Assembly: GCF_015291625.1 (NCBI RefSeq)
Contig: NZ_CP030047.1
Location: 9,195,050-9,259,049, forward strand
From: Bradyrhizobium sp. CCBAU 53421
GTDB taxonomy: Bacteria; Pseudomonadota; Alphaproteobacteria; Rhizobiales; Xanthobacteraceae
Direction of reading: 5' to 3'
DNA: 64,000 nucleotides
Both the position numbers and the translations under genes were made by a program. The notes beneath the pieces are model-generated. The model was given only the letters and a program-made list of their open reading frames with translations, did no database searches and was not told the DNA's origin. Shown piece after piece: positions 26,601 to 37,463 of the stretch (positions within the stretch are counted from its first letter, which is position 1; every line of letters begins with the position of its first letter).

Positions 26601-27751
26601 TGCGACCAACCCTGCGTTTCCGCGACGAGCGCATCGAGCAGCGCGCGCACGTCGTCCTCATCGACGTTGAGGGTTAGCGCAATGCGCAGCCGCGCGGTGC
26701 CCGCCGGCACGGTCGGCGGTCTGATGCCTCTGACGTCAAAGCCGCGGGCCTGCAGCGCCGTCGCAAGCCGCATCGCGCGCGCATTGTCGCCGACGATATA
26801 GGGCACGATCTGTGAGTTCGACGGACTGCGCCAGCCGCGCCGATCGAACTCGCGATGCGTGAACGCAACCAGGTTTGCGAGGCGCTGCTGACGCTCCGGC
26901 TCTTCTTGCAGGATCGTGAGCGCCTCGCGCACGGCGACGGCCACAAGCGGCGACGGCGCCGTGGCGAAGATGAACGGGCGGCAGCGATTGACCATGAAGT
27001 CGCGCAGCACGGTCGAAGCCGTCACCAGCGCGCCGGCGGCGCCCAGCGCCTTGCCGCAGGTGTGCACGATCACGAGATTCTCGCGCCCTTCATAAGGTGC
27101 CGTCAGCCCGCGGCCCTGTTCGCCGTAGACGCCGGTGCCGTGCGCTTCGTCCACCATCAGGAACGCGTCGTGCCGTTCGGCGATGGCCAGGAGGTCGTCG
27201 AGCGGCGCGATATCGCCGTCCATGCTGTAGACGCTTTCGACCACGATCCAGACCCGGCCCGTTCCGCCCTCGACGCGCCAGCCGCGAATGGTGTCCTCGA
27301 CCGATCCGGGATCGTTGTGCGCGCTGAACCGGAACTCCGCCCGACCGGCCCGTGCGCCCTCGTGGATGCTGGCGTGCACCAGCGAATCGAGCACCAGCAG
27401 ATCGCCGCGCTGCGGCAGCGTCGTCAGCACGGCGAAATTGGCGACGTAGCCGCCGCCGAAGAACAGCGCGGTCTCGGCACGGAAGAACGCGGCGGCCTCG
27501 GCCTCCAATCGTTCATGCTCCTCGCAATTGCCGCGCAGCAGCCGCGACCCGCCGGCGCCGATCGGTGTGCCGGCCTCGATCGCGGCCGAGACAGCCCGCT
27601 TGATGCGCGGCGCGCTCGCCAGCGCCAGATAGTCGTTCGATACGAAATCGATGCCCGCGCGCGGCTTGAGACCGCGCAGCCGATCGTTCTTGCTCAGGGC
27701 GTGCAAGGCCGCGGCGTAATCAGCGGCGTTGGCCGCATGGATTGCGCTCAT
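26597..27751 (-). CDS. bioF: 8-amino-7-oxononanoate synthase
   Basis: 384 residues. Alpha-oxoamine synthase marks: [11 protein letters not shown] near residue 33, [15 protein letters not shown] glycine loop ([19 protein letters not shown]), [18 protein letters not shown] and the PLP lysine in [12 protein letters not shown]. It condenses pimeloyl thioester and alanine to KAPA. It follows bioB after a 63-base gap. Confidence 0.96.
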   Translation of the reverse strand: MSAIHAANAADYAAALHALSKNDRLRGLKPRAGIDFVSNDYLALASAPRIKRAVSAAIEAGTPIGAGGSRLLRGNCEEHERLEAEAAAFFRAETALFFGGGYVANFAVLTTLPQRGDLLVLDSLVHASIHEGARAGRAEFRFSAHNDPGSVEDTIRGWRVEGGTGRVWIVVESVYSMDGDIAPLDDLLAIAERHDAFLMVDEAHGTGVYGEQGRGLTAPYEGRENLVIVHTCGKALGAAGALVTASTVLRDFMVNRCRPFIFATAPSPLVAVAVREALTILQEEPERQQRLANLVAFTHREFDRRGWRSPSNSQIVPYIVGDNARAMRLATALQARGFDVRGIRPPTVPAGTARLRIALTLNVDEDDVRALLDALVAETQGWSQ

Positions 27752-27814
27752 GCTTCTCTCTCGGAAAGATGGTCGGTCGCGCGCGAAGGGTGCCGCGCGC
27801 GCCAGAGGTTACGA

Positions 27815-28810
27815 TCAGGCGAGGCGGGATGTGATCCCGAGCCGATCCAGCAGGTCGGCGTCGCGATCGCGCTGCGGGTTTTTGGTGGTGAGCAGCACGT
27901 CGCCGATGAAAATCGAATTGGCGCCGGCGAGGAAGCACATCGCCTGCAGTTCATCGGTCATGTATTGCCGTCCGGCCGACAACCGCACCACGCTGTTCGG
28001 CATCATGATCCGCGCGGTCGCGACCAGCCGCACCAGCGCGATCGGATCGGGACGCTCGGCGGTGTCGTTGACCGGCACGCCCTTGACCTCGTTCCACAGA
28101 TTGATCGGCACGCTTTCCGGATGGCTGGGGAGATTGGCAAGCAGCATCAGCATGCCGAGCCGGTCCTCGACCTGTTCACCCATGCCGATGATGCCGCCGC
28201 AGCAAACCTTGATGCCGGCGTCGCGCACATGCGCCAGCGTGTCGATGCGGTCCTGCAAGGTGCGGGTGGTGATGATCTTGTCGTAGAACTCGGCCGAGGT
28301 ATCGACGTTGTGGTTGTAGAAATCGAGCCCGGCGTCGGAAAGCCGTTCGGCCTGCTTTGGCGTCAGCATGCCGAGCGTGACGCAGGTCTCCATGCCCAGC
28401 CCCTTCACCGCGCTGACCATGTCGCAGACCTGATCGAGATCTCGGTCCTTGGGACTGCGCCAGGCGGCCGCCATGCAGAAGCGGGTGGCACCGGCATCCT
28501 TGGCGCGCTGCGCCACCGCGACCACCTCGTCCCGCGGCATCAGGCGGGTCGCCTTCAGGCCGGTGTCGTAATGCGCGCTCTGGGAGCAGTAGCCGCAATC
28601 TTCCGGGCAGCCGCCGGTCTTGATGCTGAGCAGGCTCGCCGTTTCGACGTGGTTCGGATTGAAGTTGGCGCGGTGGATGCCCTGCGCCTGGAACATCAGG
28701 TCCGCGAACGGCAGGTTGTAGAGCGCCTCGGCTTCGGCACGCTCCCAATGCTTGCGGAGCGGTGCGTTGCCGCTTCTGCCGGTCCGTTCGATCTCAACGA
28801 CATCAACCAT
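27815..28810 (-). CDS. bioB: Biotin synthase
   Basis: 331 residues. Radical SAM motif [29 protein letters not shown], the GMGEQVEDR turn and [14 protein letters not shown] at the C-terminal [2Fe-2S] side. It inserts sulfur into dethiobiotin. First gene of the operon; AGAAGG lies ahead of the ATG at 28810, and BioR-type operators lie 26-56 bases upstream. Confidence 0.97.
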   Translation of the reverse strand: MVDVVEIERTGRSGNAPLRKHWERAEAEALYNLPFADLMFQAQGIHRANFNPNHVETASLLSIKTGGCPEDCGYCSQSAHYDTGLKATRLMPRDEVVAVAQRAKDAGATRFCMAAAWRSPKDRDLDQVCDMVSAVKGLGMETCVTLGMLTPKQAERLSDAGLDFYNHNVDTSAEFYDKIITTRTLQDRIDTLAHVRDAGIKVCCGGIIGMGEQVEDRLGMLMLLANLPSHPESVPINLWNEVKGVPVNDTAERPDPIALVRLVATARIMMPNSVVRLSAGRQYMTDELQAMCFLAGANSIFIGDVLLTTKNPQRDRDADLLDRLGITSRLA

Positions 28811-28835
28811 CGGGCTTGCCTTCTCGTTTGTTGTG

Positions 28836-28868
28836 GATCATAGATAATCAATTAAATTATCTATGATC
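28836..28868. promoter_or_regulatory. Paired BioR operators upstream of bioB
   Basis: Two inverted ttatctatga boxes (minus copy at 28838-28847, plus copy at 28857-28866) inside a perfect 13-bp inverted repeat (gatcatagataat / attatctatgatc, 7-base spacer). They match the published BioR consensus TTATMKATAA at eight or more positions and overlap the likely bioB -10 (tatgat on the minus strand). Confidence 0.85.
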
Positions 28869-28921
28869 TTGGACTTGAGATTGATGCTAGCCGAGGCTAG
28901 CCGCGCGCGCACCCGTTTTTA

Positions 28922-28936
28922 CGATAGATAATCTAT
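28922..28936. promoter_or_regulatory. BioR operator over the bioR start
   Basis: cgatagataatctat contains the perfect palindrome atagat-a-atctat; on the minus strand it reads TTATCTATCG. It reaches into the bioR start codon, so autoregulation is likely. Confidence 0.75.
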
Positions 28937-29573
28937 GATGGACGAAGGCGAGAACACGACCACCGCCGGGCGCATCGCCGAGGCGATCGGCGAGCGCATC
29001 ATCAGCGGCGCCTTGCTGCCGGATGCGCCGCTCCGGCAGGACCATGTCGCGCGGGAATTCCATTCCAGTCACGTCCCGGTGCGCGAGGCCTTCAGGCAGT
29101 TGGAGGCGCAGCACCTCGTCGTTGCCGTGCCCCGGCGCGGGGTGCGGGTCGCGCCGCTCGACACCAAGTCGGTGAAGGAGATCGCCGAGATGCGCGCGGC
29201 GCTCGAGGTGGTCGCGCTACGCAATGCGGCGCCGAAGTTCACGTCCGCCCATCTGGCGCGGATCGAGGTCGCGCTGATCGAAGGCGACAATGCCGAGACG
29301 GTTCAGGACTTCGAGCTGGCCAACCGCGCCTTTCATCACGCGCTGGTGGCGCCTTGCGCGATGCCGCGCCTGCTCGCCAGCCTCGACGGATTGCAGCTGG
29401 CAAATTCAAGGCTGGTGTTCGCGATGGCGCGCAACGCCGGCTGGCGGCCGCGGCCGAGCCAGGATCATCGCGTGATCCTGCAGGCGCTGCGCGCGCGCAA
29501 CATCGAGCAGGCCTGCAGCCTGCTCGCGCGCCATATTCAGACCATCGAGCGGCTCGCGCTGCCGGCGGCCTGA
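28935..29573 (+). CDS. bioR: GntR-family biotin regulator
   Basis: 212 residues. GntR winged helix at the N-terminus (GRIAEAIGERIISGALLPDA, HVPVREAFRQLEAQHLVVAV) and an FCD-type all-helical effector domain (ELANRAFHHALVAPC..., ending in AxSLLARHIQ). Divergent from bioB with matching operators on both sides, this is BioR, the alphaproteobacterial repressor of biotin genes. The start could be either of two adjacent ATGs (28935 or 28938). Confidence 0.93.
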   Translation: MMDEGENTTTAGRIAEAIGERIISGALLPDAPLRQDHVAREFHSSHVPVREAFRQLEAQHLVVAVPRRGVRVAPLDTKSVKEIAEMRAALEVVALRNAAPKFTSAHLARIEVALIEGDNAETVQDFELANRAFHHALVAPCAMPRLLASLDGLQLANSRLVFAMARNAGWRPRPSQDHRVILQALRARNIEQACSLLARHIQTIERLALPAA

Positions 29574-29688
29574 CCAAGATCTGCGATCCGCTCCACGTTA
29601 GATTTTCTCACACCATGGGCGAGTTCTTGAAGATTGTCCGTCTCGCAACCGGGAGATACGTTCGCTCCGAACGGGAGACACGGGCGAC

Positions 29689-30114
29689 ATGGTGGACGAC
29701 ATGAAGATGCGAGCGGGCCAATGCCATTGTGGCACGGTGCGTTTCGAGGTGACGCTCAGCGACGGCCTCAATTCGATCCGCCGCTGCACCTGCTCCTATT
29801 GCCGGCTGCGCGGCGCCGTCGTTGCCATGGCTGAAATGGGCGGAATCAGGTTCCTGCAAGGCGAGGACGTGCTGACGAGCTACCGCTTCCATACCGGATC
29901 AGCGCAGCACTTCTTCTGCTCTCGCTGCGGAATATACACACATCATCAACGGCGATCCGACCAGAGTCTCTATGCCGTCAACGTCGCTTGCCTCGACGGG
30001 GTCAGTCCGTTCGATTTCCCGGAAGTGCCTGTGATGGACGGCGTCAATCACACCAACGACACCGGCAGGCCGACGCGTCGCGCGGGCACGCTGCGCTTCA
30101 TCTCGACCGACTGA
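29689..30114 (+). CDS. GFA family zinc protein (glutathione-dependent formaldehyde-activating-like)
   Basis: 141 residues (or 137 from the ATG at 29701). Cysteines of the GFA fold are in place: GQCHCGTVRFEV, RRCTCSYCRLRG, and FFCSRCGIYTHH; they bind zinc in two sites. The family is named for glutathione-formaldehyde adduct formation, but most members have no proven reaction. No formaldehyde dehydrogenase is adjacent. Confidence 0.87.
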   Translation: MVDDMKMRAGQCHCGTVRFEVTLSDGLNSIRRCTCSYCRLRGAVVAMAEMGGIRFLQGEDVLTSYRFHTGSAQHFFCSRCGIYTHHQRRSDQSLYAVNVACLDGVSPFDFPEVPVMDGVNHTNDTGRPTRRAGTLRFISTD

Positions 30115-30187
30115 CGATCGCTGTCAGCGACGACAGCGCCCCGCGAGTGCGACGAGAAACATCATCGCGCTTGACTCGCTAGTCGAG

Positions 30188-30670
30188 CTAGGCGATCGCG
30201 ACGATCTCCAGCTCCTGGGCGCCCGTGCCGACGACATCGCCCACCGCCTTGCCCATCAGCGACCTCGCCACCGGCGAGACGAACGAGATCGAGCCGGCCT
30301 TTGGATCGGCCTCGTCCTCGCCGACAATGCGATAGGTCTGCACGCGGCCATCGGCGCGGCTGAACGTCACGGTGCTGCCGAACGCAACGGTTTCGGTCGA
30401 AGCGGGATCGGGGACGACCTGCGCAGTGCGGAGCCGTTCGGTGAGATAGCGCGCGTCGCGCAACGGGGCCGCCGACTGGCGCCGCCGTTCGTTGACGTCG
30501 TCGAGCTGCTGCGCGGTCTCGTAGGCTTCGCGCGCCTCCTGGAGCTGGCGCTCCAGCGCCTTGCGGCCTGCCTCGGTCACCAGATTGGCATGCGGCGAGA
30601 TGGGGCGATCCGGCAACAGCGTTTCGGACGCGGTCTCGGCACTTTCTTCCTTGGTGAAGGCAACGCTCAA
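30188..30670 (-). CDS. GreA/GreB-family transcription elongation factor, TTG start
   Basis: The natural start appears to be a TTG at 30670 with GGAG seven bases upstream; the ATG-open frame to 30715 looks non-coding. The 160-residue product has an N-terminal coiled coil (EAGRKALERQLQEAREAYET) and the C-terminal FKBP-like domain (YRIVGEDEADPKAGSISFVS, GKAVGDVV). Such factors reach RNA polymerase through the secondary channel and restart backtracked complexes. The N-terminal coil is shorter than in canonical GreA, as in Rnk-like or Rhizobiales paralogues. Confidence 0.83.
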   Translation of the reverse strand: MSVAFTKEESAETASETLLPDRPISPHANLVTEAGRKALERQLQEAREAYETAQQLDDVNERRRQSAAPLRDARYLTERLRTAQVVPDPASTETVAFGSTVTFSRADGRVQTYRIVGEDEADPKAGSISFVSPVARSLMGKAVGDVVGTGAQELEIVAIA

Positions 30671-30750
30671 TCGGGAACTCCATCGATCAGGGCGCACAGT
30701 ATAGCCCCGCCTCACCCGCCTCGCTAATGCGCGATGGGATTAGGCCGGCT

Positions 30751-33700
30751 CTAATGCGACGCCGGCTGTTCCGCCTTGCTTCGCCTGCCGAAGCGGTTCT
30801 TGGCACCTTCGCGCCAGCCCTGGAAGGTGACGAAGAGCATCGGCACCAGGAAGATGCCGATCGAGCTGGCGGCGAGCATGCCGCCGAACACCGCGGTGCC
30901 GACCGCGCGGCGGCTGATTTCCGCAGCGCCGGTCGCGACCACCAGCGGCACCAGGCCGAGGATGAAGGCGATCGAGGTCATCATCACAGCGCGGAAGCGC
31001 ATCTGCGCGCCCATCGTCGCGGCCTCCGCGATCGGCCTGCCGGCCTCGCGCTGCTCCTTGGCGAACTCGACGATCAGGATGCCGTTCTTGGCGGCGAGCG
31101 CGATCAGCACCACGAGGCCGATCTGGCCGTAGAGATCGAGGTTCAGCCCAGCGAGCTTGATCGCGAGATAGGAGCCGAACACGCCGACCGTAACCGACAG
31201 CAGCACGGGGATCGGGATCGTCCAGCTCTCATACAGCGCCACCAGGAACAGATAGGCAAACAACACCGCGAGCGCGAGGATGATGCCGGTCTGGCCGGAC
31301 GCCGCCTGCTCCTGATAGGCGGTGCCGGTCCATTCATAGGAATAGCCGGAAGGCAGCGTCGTCTTGGAGAGGTCGGCCATCGTCGCAATCGCGGTGCCCG
31401 AGGACACGCCCGCCGCCGGGCTGCCGTTCACCGTGACCGAGCGATAATTGTTGTAGCGCGTGATCACCTGCGGGCCGGTGACGATGCGCAAGCTTGCGAT
31501 CGAGCGGATCGGCACCATCTCGCCGCCGGTGTTGCGCACGTAGATCTGCCAGATGTCGGGAATGTCGCCGCGGTCGGCCGCATCGCCCTGCACGTTGACC
31601 TGCCAGGTACGGCCAAACAGGTTGAAATTGTTGACGTAAATACCGCCGAGCGTGGCCTGCAACGCGGTGAACACGTCGGCCATGTTGAGGCCGAGCGCCT
31701 GCGCTTTGGCGCGGTCGATATCGAGATAGACCGACGGGTTGGTCGCGGTGAAGGTCGAGAACACCCGGGTCAGATTTGGATTGCGGTTCGCCGCGCCGAT
31801 CAACCCACCCATCACGCTGCTGAGCGCCGCCGGATCCTGTCCTTCCAGCGCCTCGAGCTGATATTCGAAGCCGCCGGAGGTCGACAGACCGATGATCGGC
31901 GGCAGGTTGAACGGCAGAACCGAGGCTGAACGGATCTGCGATCCCGCGATGAAGGTCTGCCGGATCGCGGCCTGCACCGAGTCGGTGACGGCCTTGCGGT
32001 CGGCGAACGCCTTCATGCGCGCCACCATGAAGGTCGAATTGGGTTCGCTGGCGCCGTCGAGCAGCGAGAAGCCGATGATCGACAGCACATGATCGACCGC
32101 CGGGTTCTTCTTCAGGATCGCCTCAACCTGCTTGGTGACCTCGCTGGTGCGCGCCACCGACGCGCCATCAGGCAATTGCACGGCGATGAAGAACGCACCC
32201 TGGTCCTCCTCGGGCAGGAAGCCGGTCGGCGTGATCTTCGACACGCCGAACACCGCGCCGGCGAACACCAGCACCGCGACCAGCGACAGCACCGCGAGGC
32301 GGACCAGCCGTTGCACCACGCCGGCATAGCCGTCGCGCACCCAGTCGATGGCGCCGAGCACCCGTCCCATGATGCCGCGGCGCGGGCCGCCGTGGCGCAG
32401 GAATACCGCACACAGCGCCGGCGACAATGTCAGCGCGTTCAGCGCCGAGATCACCATCGCGGCGCTGATCGTCACCGCGAACTGCCGGAACAGCGTGCCG
32501 GAAATGCCGGGGATGAACGCAATCGGCACGAACACCGAGAGCAGCACCAGCGAGATCGCGATGATCGGCGCGGTGATCTGCGCCATCGCCTTCTTGGTGG
32601 CGTCGGCCGGCGACAGCTCCGGCTCCTCCTCCATGACGCGCTCGACATTCTCGACCACGACGATGGCGTCGTCGACCACGATGCCGATCGCCAGCACCAT
32701 CGCCAGCAGCGACACCGTGTTGGCAGAATAGCCGAGCGCCAGCAGCACCGCGAAGGCGCCGATCAGGCTGACCGGAACCGCGACTGCCGGAATCACCGTG
32801 GCGCGCAGATTGCCGAGGAACAGGAACACCACGATCACGACGAGCACGAAGGCCTCGCCGAGCGTCTTCATCACCTCCTTGATCGTATCGGAGACGAAGG
32901 TCGTGGAGTCGTACTGCACGAGGTAGGTCAGCCCCGGCGGAAACCGCTCCGACAACTTCGCAAGCGTGGCCTGCACGGCCTTCGCCGTGGTCACGGCGTT
33001 GGCGCCCGGCGCGAGATAGATGCCCATCGGCACGCCGGGATTGCCGTCGATCCGCGACTCCGAATCCATGTTCTGCGCGCCGATCTCGACGCGGGCGACA
33101 TCCCTGATCCGAAGCACCGATCCGTCCGGATTGGCCCGCAGCACGATGTCGCCGAACTGCTTGGATGTCGTCAGGCGGCCCTGGGTCTGCACGTTGAACT
33201 GGAATTGCTGGTCGTTGCTGATCGGACGCGCGCCGATACGGCCGACCGGCGCCTGCACGCTCTGGGCACGGATCGCGGCGATCACGTCCGACGGCGCCAG
33301 ATTGAGGCTGGTCAGGCGCTGGGTGTCGAACCAGATCCGCATCGAATAGTTCAGCTTGGCGAACAGCGAGGCCTGACCGACGCCGGGCGTGCGCGAGATC
33401 GCGTCGAGCACGTTGATGATAGCGTAATTGGTGATGAACAGCGGATCCTGCTCGCCGTTCTTGCTGTAGAGCACGATGAACTGCAGCACGGCCGAGGATT
33501 TCTTCTGCACGGTCAGGCCCTGCGCCTGCACCTCGGTCGGCAATTGCGCGAGCGCGCTCTGTACCCGGTTGTTGACGTTGACGGTGTTGATATCGGGGTC
33601 GGTGCCGAGCGCGAACGAGACCGTCAGCGTATAGCTGCCGTCATTGCCGCTGGTCGACTTCATGTAGAGCATCTTGTCGACGCCGACGACCTGCGCTTCC

Positions 33701-33897
33701 AGCGGCTGGGCGACGCTCGATTCGACCACTTCGGCCGAAGCACCGGGGAACACGGCCGAGACCGTGACCTGCGGCGGCACGATGTCCGGGAACTGGGCGA
33801 CCGGGATCTGCATCAGCGCCAGCGCGCCCGCGATCGTGATCACGAACGCGATGACGATCGCAAGCCGCGGACGATCGACGAAGACAGCGGAGATCAT
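30751..33897 (-). CDS. RND efflux pump, inner-membrane permease (HAE1 type)
   Basis: 1,048 residues with the full AcrB/MexF plan: an N-terminal helix ([20 protein letters not shown]), two large periplasmic loops and 12 helices. The proton-relay pair is in [15 protein letters not shown] and the lysine in [17 protein letters not shown]. It exports hydrophobic compounds from the periplasm and membrane. Its ATG overlaps the adaptor stop (ATGA), so the pair is one operon. No TolC-like outer-membrane gene or TetR regulator is adjacent. Confidence 0.96.
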   Translation of the reverse strand: MISAVFVDRPRLAIVIAFVITIAGALALMQIPVAQFPDIVPPQVTVSAVFPGASAEVVESSVAQPLEAQVVGVDKMLYMKSTSGNDGSYTLTVSFALGTDPDINTVNVNNRVQSALAQLPTEVQAQGLTVQKKSSAVLQFIVLYSKNGEQDPLFITNYAIINVLDAISRTPGVGQASLFAKLNYSMRIWFDTQRLTSLNLAPSDVIAAIRAQSVQAPVGRIGARPISNDQQFQFNVQTQGRLTTSKQFGDIVLRANPDGSVLRIRDVARVEIGAQNMDSESRIDGNPGVPMGIYLAPGANAVTTAKAVQATLAKLSERFPPGLTYLVQYDSTTFVSDTIKEVMKTLGEAFVLVVIVVFLFLGNLRATVIPAVAVPVSLIGAFAVLLALGYSANTVSLLAMVLAIGIVVDDAIVVVENVERVMEEEPELSPADATKKAMAQITAPIIAISLVLLSVFVPIAFIPGISGTLFRQFAVTISAAMVISALNALTLSPALCAVFLRHGGPRRGIMGRVLGAIDWVRDGYAGVVQRLVRLAVLSLVAVLVFAGAVFGVSKITPTGFLPEEDQGAFFIAVQLPDGASVARTSEVTKQVEAILKKNPAVDHVLSIIGFSLLDGASEPNSTFMVARMKAFADRKAVTDSVQAAIRQTFIAGSQIRSASVLPFNLPPIIGLSTSGGFEYQLEALEGQDPAALSSVMGGLIGAANRNPNLTRVFSTFTATNPSVYLDIDRAKAQALGLNMADVFTALQATLGGIYVNNFNLFGRTWQVNVQGDAADRGDIPDIWQIYVRNTGGEMVPIRSIASLRIVTGPQVITRYNNYRSVTVNGSPAAGVSSGTAIATMADLSKTTLPSGYSYEWTGTAYQEQAASGQTGIILALAVLFAYLFLVALYESWTIPIPVLLSVTVGVFGSYLAIKLAGLNLDLYGQIGLVVLIALAAKNGILIVEFAKEQREAGRPIAEAATMGAQMRFRAVMMTSIAFILGLVPLVVATGAAEISRRAVGTAVFGGMLAASSIGIFLVPMLFVTFQGWREGAKNRFGRRSKAEQPASH

Positions 33898-35129
33898 GGG
33901 TTATTGCCCGTCGATTTCGGCGTGCTGCCGGCGCCGCCGTCCGCCGACACCTTCATGCTGGACTGGATCAGCGCGCTGGCGGGCCCCGGCGCAACCACCT
34001 CGCCCGGCCTGACCTTCTGCAAGCCCTCGACCACGACCTTGTCGCCGAGCGCGATGCCGCTCGTCACCGCGGCAATTGTCGATGTCGACTGCCCGAGCTG
34101 GATCCGCTTTTGCTCGGCCTTGTTGTCCGCGCCGACGACGTAGACATACTCGCCCTGCTGATCCGACAGCACCGCCGAACGCGGGATCGCCAGCACCTCG
34201 ACCGGCTGCACGCCCTCCAGTAGAACGGTTACGAACTCGTTGTCGGTCAGCTCGCGGACCGAGCCGCCGGTTGCGACGGACGTATATGTCGACGGGTTTG
34301 GGATGGTACCGCGCAAGGAGATGGTGTCGGTGTTCTGCGCGATGGTGTTGTTGACGAAGTTCAGCTCACCGGTCTTCTCGTAGAGCCGGCCGTTCGGCAG
34401 GCGCAACCGGATGACGACGGCCTTGAAGCCACCGCGCGTCACATAGCGGTCGCGCAGGTCGAGCGCCTCGCGCACCGACACCGGGAACGTGACATACATC
34501 GGATCCTGGCTGACGATGGTCGTCAGGGTTCCCGAGCTCGGCGTCACGACGTTACCTTCCGTGACCGAGGTGCGTCCGATCCGGCCGTCGATCGGCGAAT
34601 GGATCTGGGTGTAGTCGAGATTGATCTGGGACAGGTCGACCTGTGCCTGCGCGGCCTGCACTTGTGCTTCGAGGCTCTGCTGGTTGGCGACCGCGGCGTC
34701 GACGTTCGATTGCTGGCCGGCCGGCCCGCCCATCAGGGCCTTCGCGCGATCAGTGGTCAGCTTGGCGTTGACCAGCGTCGCCTGCAACTGGGCGACCTGC
34801 GCTTTCTTCGATGCAAGGTCGGCCTCGAACGGGCCGCGCTCGAGTTGATACAAGAGGTCGCCGGCCTTGACCTCGGCGCCCTCGACAAAGTTCCGCTTCT
34901 CAAGGAACGCAGTGACGCGCGCCACCACGTTGACGCGGTTGGGGGCTTCGATGCGTCCCAGGAATTCGTTGGTCTCGGTGATCGGCCGCTTCACCGCCTC
35001 GAACACGCCCACCGCAGGAGGCCCGGGCGGACCTGCCTGAGCATGGGCCGCTGAAATCCCGGTAGCTGCCAATCCCGCCGATACGAGAAGCCCTGCCAAT
35101 CCACCGAGCATTCGTTCCGTACCACTCAT
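33894..35129 (-). CDS. RND efflux pump, periplasmic adaptor
   Basis: 411 residues from the ATG at 35129. Leader peptide to AHAQ at about residue 29, a barrel-sandwich half ([30 protein letters not shown]), a coiled-coil hairpin (residues about 95-170), the return [19 protein letters not shown], and the beta-barrel end [20 protein letters not shown]. It links the permease to an outer-membrane channel. No lipobox is evident. Confidence 0.94.
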   Translation of the reverse strand: MSGTERMLGGLAGLLVSAGLAATGISAAHAQAGPPGPPAVGVFEAVKRPITETNEFLGRIEAPNRVNVVARVTAFLEKRNFVEGAEVKAGDLLYQLERGPFEADLASKKAQVAQLQATLVNAKLTTDRAKALMGGPAGQQSNVDAAVANQQSLEAQVQAAQAQVDLSQINLDYTQIHSPIDGRIGRTSVTEGNVVTPSSGTLTTIVSQDPMYVTFPVSVREALDLRDRYVTRGGFKAVVIRLRLPNGRLYEKTGELNFVNNTIAQNTDTISLRGTIPNPSTYTSVATGGSVRELTDNEFVTVLLEGVQPVEVLAIPRSAVLSDQQGEYVYVVGADNKAEQKRIQLGQSTSTIAAVTSGIALGDKVVVEGLQKVRPGEVVAPGPASALIQSSMKVSADGGAGSTPKSTGNNP

Positions 35130-35464
35130 GCTGTCCAACCCTTCGGCTACCAACAAGCTCTACGAAGCGGATATGACGTCGAGTTCCCTCAGACCGGGAA
35201 GGTCAGGATGGGCAAGCTGCATCACAGGAGATCATAACGCGGCCAATCCGACAATCCTGTAACCTGATCGCCTCGTTTCACTGATCCGGACAACAGGCAG
35301 CTTCGAGAAGCGTCGCGACACCGCGATGCCATGGCGATTGCAACCATGCCGTCGGCCGCGGGGCGCATCGCGGACGTCGAAAGCTCTCATGAATGTGATA
35401 CCCGCAAGCGTGACTTGATTGAAGGTCAGGCGCGGGTGCTTGCAAGACGGATGGCTGCCGCCCC
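35130..35464. other. Spacer upstream of the efflux operon
   Basis: About 335 bases. It should hold the efflux promoter; no palindromic operator or gene was recognised. Confidence 0.4.
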
Positions 35465-36598
35465 TCACAACGCGATGGCGTTCTTGAGGCGAGACGTCTC
35501 TTGATAGACGGGCGACGCCAGGTGGCCGTACAGCCACGGCCTTGCGCGCTTGCCATTGGCCTCGTGCACGCCGTCGAAGACGTCCATGTCGATCAGCTGC
35601 GGATGGGCTGATGATGCGTAGACCGACTGCATTTCCGCGAACTTCTCGTCCCGCCCGAGCTCGATCGCGTTTCCACTGTCGTGGCTGCCGATCTCGACGA
35701 ACAGCGGACACGGGCAGAGCAGATACGCCAGCTCAGCGCCGGTGTATTTGGCGCGACCGTTGGCGAAATGAATGTAGGCGGCAAGCTCGATGCCGAGATT
35801 CTTGCTGATGGCGGACGACATCAGAAATTTCTTCTCGTCGCGCATGTATCCGGAGGCGACGGTCGGCCGCATCCGCCCCGTCGCGGCTTCCAGATGCAGC
35901 GCGAGAAACGCGCCCGAGGACACCCCATAGACGCCGACATTGAGGCCGGACGCTCCGGTCAGCTTGCGGCAGACGGTTTCGCCGGCGTCGATCGATGCGC
36001 ACGACACGTTGTGCGCGGAGACGCCATGGGACGCCAGCATCGCGGCGATGTTGTTCTGGCTTTCCTGATTTCCGATCTGGACGATGTAGGGGCACCAGAC
36101 GACATAGCCGTCCTGGCAAAGCTGCTTGCCGAGCGCGTTCATGTAGTCCTTGTCGGCATCATCGAAGCATCGCTCCGGCGTGCTCGCCATGCCGTGGCCG
36201 AGCAGGATCAATCCCTTGAACGGGCCGTCGGGAACGCCGAGGCATCCGCGCACCGGCACGCCGCATTCCAGATCGAACTCGACCTTCACGACCGAAAATC
36301 GATCCGCCGTGCCGCGCCAGAGAACCCGGATCTCGTCATGCGATGGCCGATACAGCCGCCGCTCCCGGAACAGCGAGCGCATCTCCCGTCGAATCTCCGG
36401 ACCGGTCGCGACCGCGCGCAGCTTTCCTCGCGCCGCGATGTCGAAGAACGAGCGGCAGAACGTATCGTAGCCGAGCGCCGGCAGATCGACATTCGCGCAC
36501 GACCCCTGGCAGTGGCTGAGCGTCAGCGTGTTGCCGGTGACCGATGAGGGTCCGACCAGCGTCATCAACAATCCGGAAAGCGCCCTGCGGCTGATCAT
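35465..36598 (-). CDS. Alpha/beta hydrolase-fold protein (dienelactone-hydrolase-like), unassigned
   Basis: 377 residues. The core is marked by GLILLGHGMASTPERC (oxyanion region), an elbow VYGVSSGAFLALH with serine nucleophile, VEIGSHDSGNA (acid region) and FDGVHEANG (histidine). The N-terminal 20 residues are mildly hydrophobic and may form a leader. Several cysteines (CQGSC, CSCASIDAGETVC-like spacing) suggest an oxidising compartment. Substrate unknown. Confidence 0.65.
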   Translation of the reverse strand: MISRRALSGLLMTLVGPSSVTGNTLTLSHCQGSCANVDLPALGYDTFCRSFFDIAARGKLRAVATGPEIRREMRSLFRERRLYRPSHDEIRVLWRGTADRFSVVKVEFDLECGVPVRGCLGVPDGPFKGLILLGHGMASTPERCFDDADKDYMNALGKQLCQDGYVVWCPYIVQIGNQESQNNIAAMLASHGVSAHNVSCASIDAGETVCRKLTGASGLNVGVYGVSSGAFLALHLEAATGRMRPTVASGYMRDEKKFLMSSAISKNLGIELAAYIHFANGRAKYTGAELAYLLCPCPLFVEIGSHDSGNAIELGRDEKFAEMQSVYASSAHPQLIDMDVFDGVHEANGKRARPWLYGHLASPVYQETSRLKNAIAL

Positions 36599-37463
36599 CG
36601 GCCCCTCCCCCGAGCCGGCGATGGCTCGACGGCATGTCGCCGCTTAGCAGGCGCGACAACGCGCGCGGATACAAATTAAAGGATGTTCATGGTCGAACGA
36701 TCGCGCGCAGCGTTGCAAACGAGTGACGCACGCAAGCCTCGCGCCGCTTACATTGATGGCGAAGACGTTTCGAGACGCTTCGGAAGCGTGTCTGACTGTC
36801 ACGCGGGTTCAATTTCGCCACACGCGGCAATGATCGTCAGGGCTTGATCATCAGGTCTTGTTTTCCAGGTCTTGCCTTTGAGGTCTTGGGCTTGACCTCG
36901 GTGACCTCGGCATCGGCGGCCTTCGGCGCGTCGCCAAATAACGCGAAGTATTAGAGCAATAAAGCTACTTTAAGTTGCATGCAAATCCAGGATGTGTGTA
37001 GTCGCGGCGACTAAGCAAACGGCTTGGCTGGATGACCATCGCTCTCGCCTCGCCGGCCTTCGCCAGTGGCCCCGTGATGGTGGCGGCGCCCTGATCGGTT
37101 GCGTGATCGCTTCGATCACGACCTCGGTCTCCGCGCTCAACGTCAATCCACCCGCTTCCAGCGTCCAGGCAACGTCCCTCCCCCACACTCCGGATCGCGT
37201 CACGGCGGGTGCCGGAGCCGGACGAACTCGTCGTCTGGCGCAGGCTGCACTGGCCGCCGCGCACCGGGTGGCCGCCAAACGAGCGCGGCCCGCCGCGCCG
37301 GCGCGACAGTCGCGAACGAGCCCGAAACGCCGCAATTCCCCGAGATGCGCGCAAACGCGCACCGGGATAGCCCGGACTCGTGGCTCGGGCCGAATTGCTT
37401 TACGCAATATTTTCGCGGTCGATGGGTTTATCTATTGGGCAGCAATGTTTCCTGGAATGGCCG
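36599..37463. other. Long non-coding or decayed region
   Basis: About 865 bases. It contains a start-less coding tail at 36837-36950 (separate entry), an AT-rich patch at 36945-37000 (attagagcaataaagctact) and GC-rich DNA with open frames on both strands that look like shadows. I see no intact gene. Confidence 0.45.
36837..36950 (-). pseudogene. Possible 3' remnant of a Lys/Ala/Pro-rich protein gene
   Basis: The minus frame reads YFALFGDAPKAADAEVTEVK then a Lys/Pro/Thr-rich end to IKP and a TGA at 36837-36839. It is closed upstream by TAA at 36951-36953 and has no start codon, yet the composition looks like a real C-terminal tail. The rest of the gene is not visible upstream, where AT-rich DNA takes over. 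Confidence 0.3.

Noticed and set aside
26855..28843. 662-codon plus-strand frame across bioF and bioB
   Set aside because: Spans two certain genes and their spacer on the opposite strand; no domain.
32089..34143. 684-codon His/Asp/Arg-rich frame opposite the RND genes
   Set aside because: Typical antisense shadow of a GC-rich membrane protein gene.
30751..35129. Complete tripartite efflux operon
   Set aside because: Only permease and adaptor genes are present; no outer-membrane channel gene adjoins.
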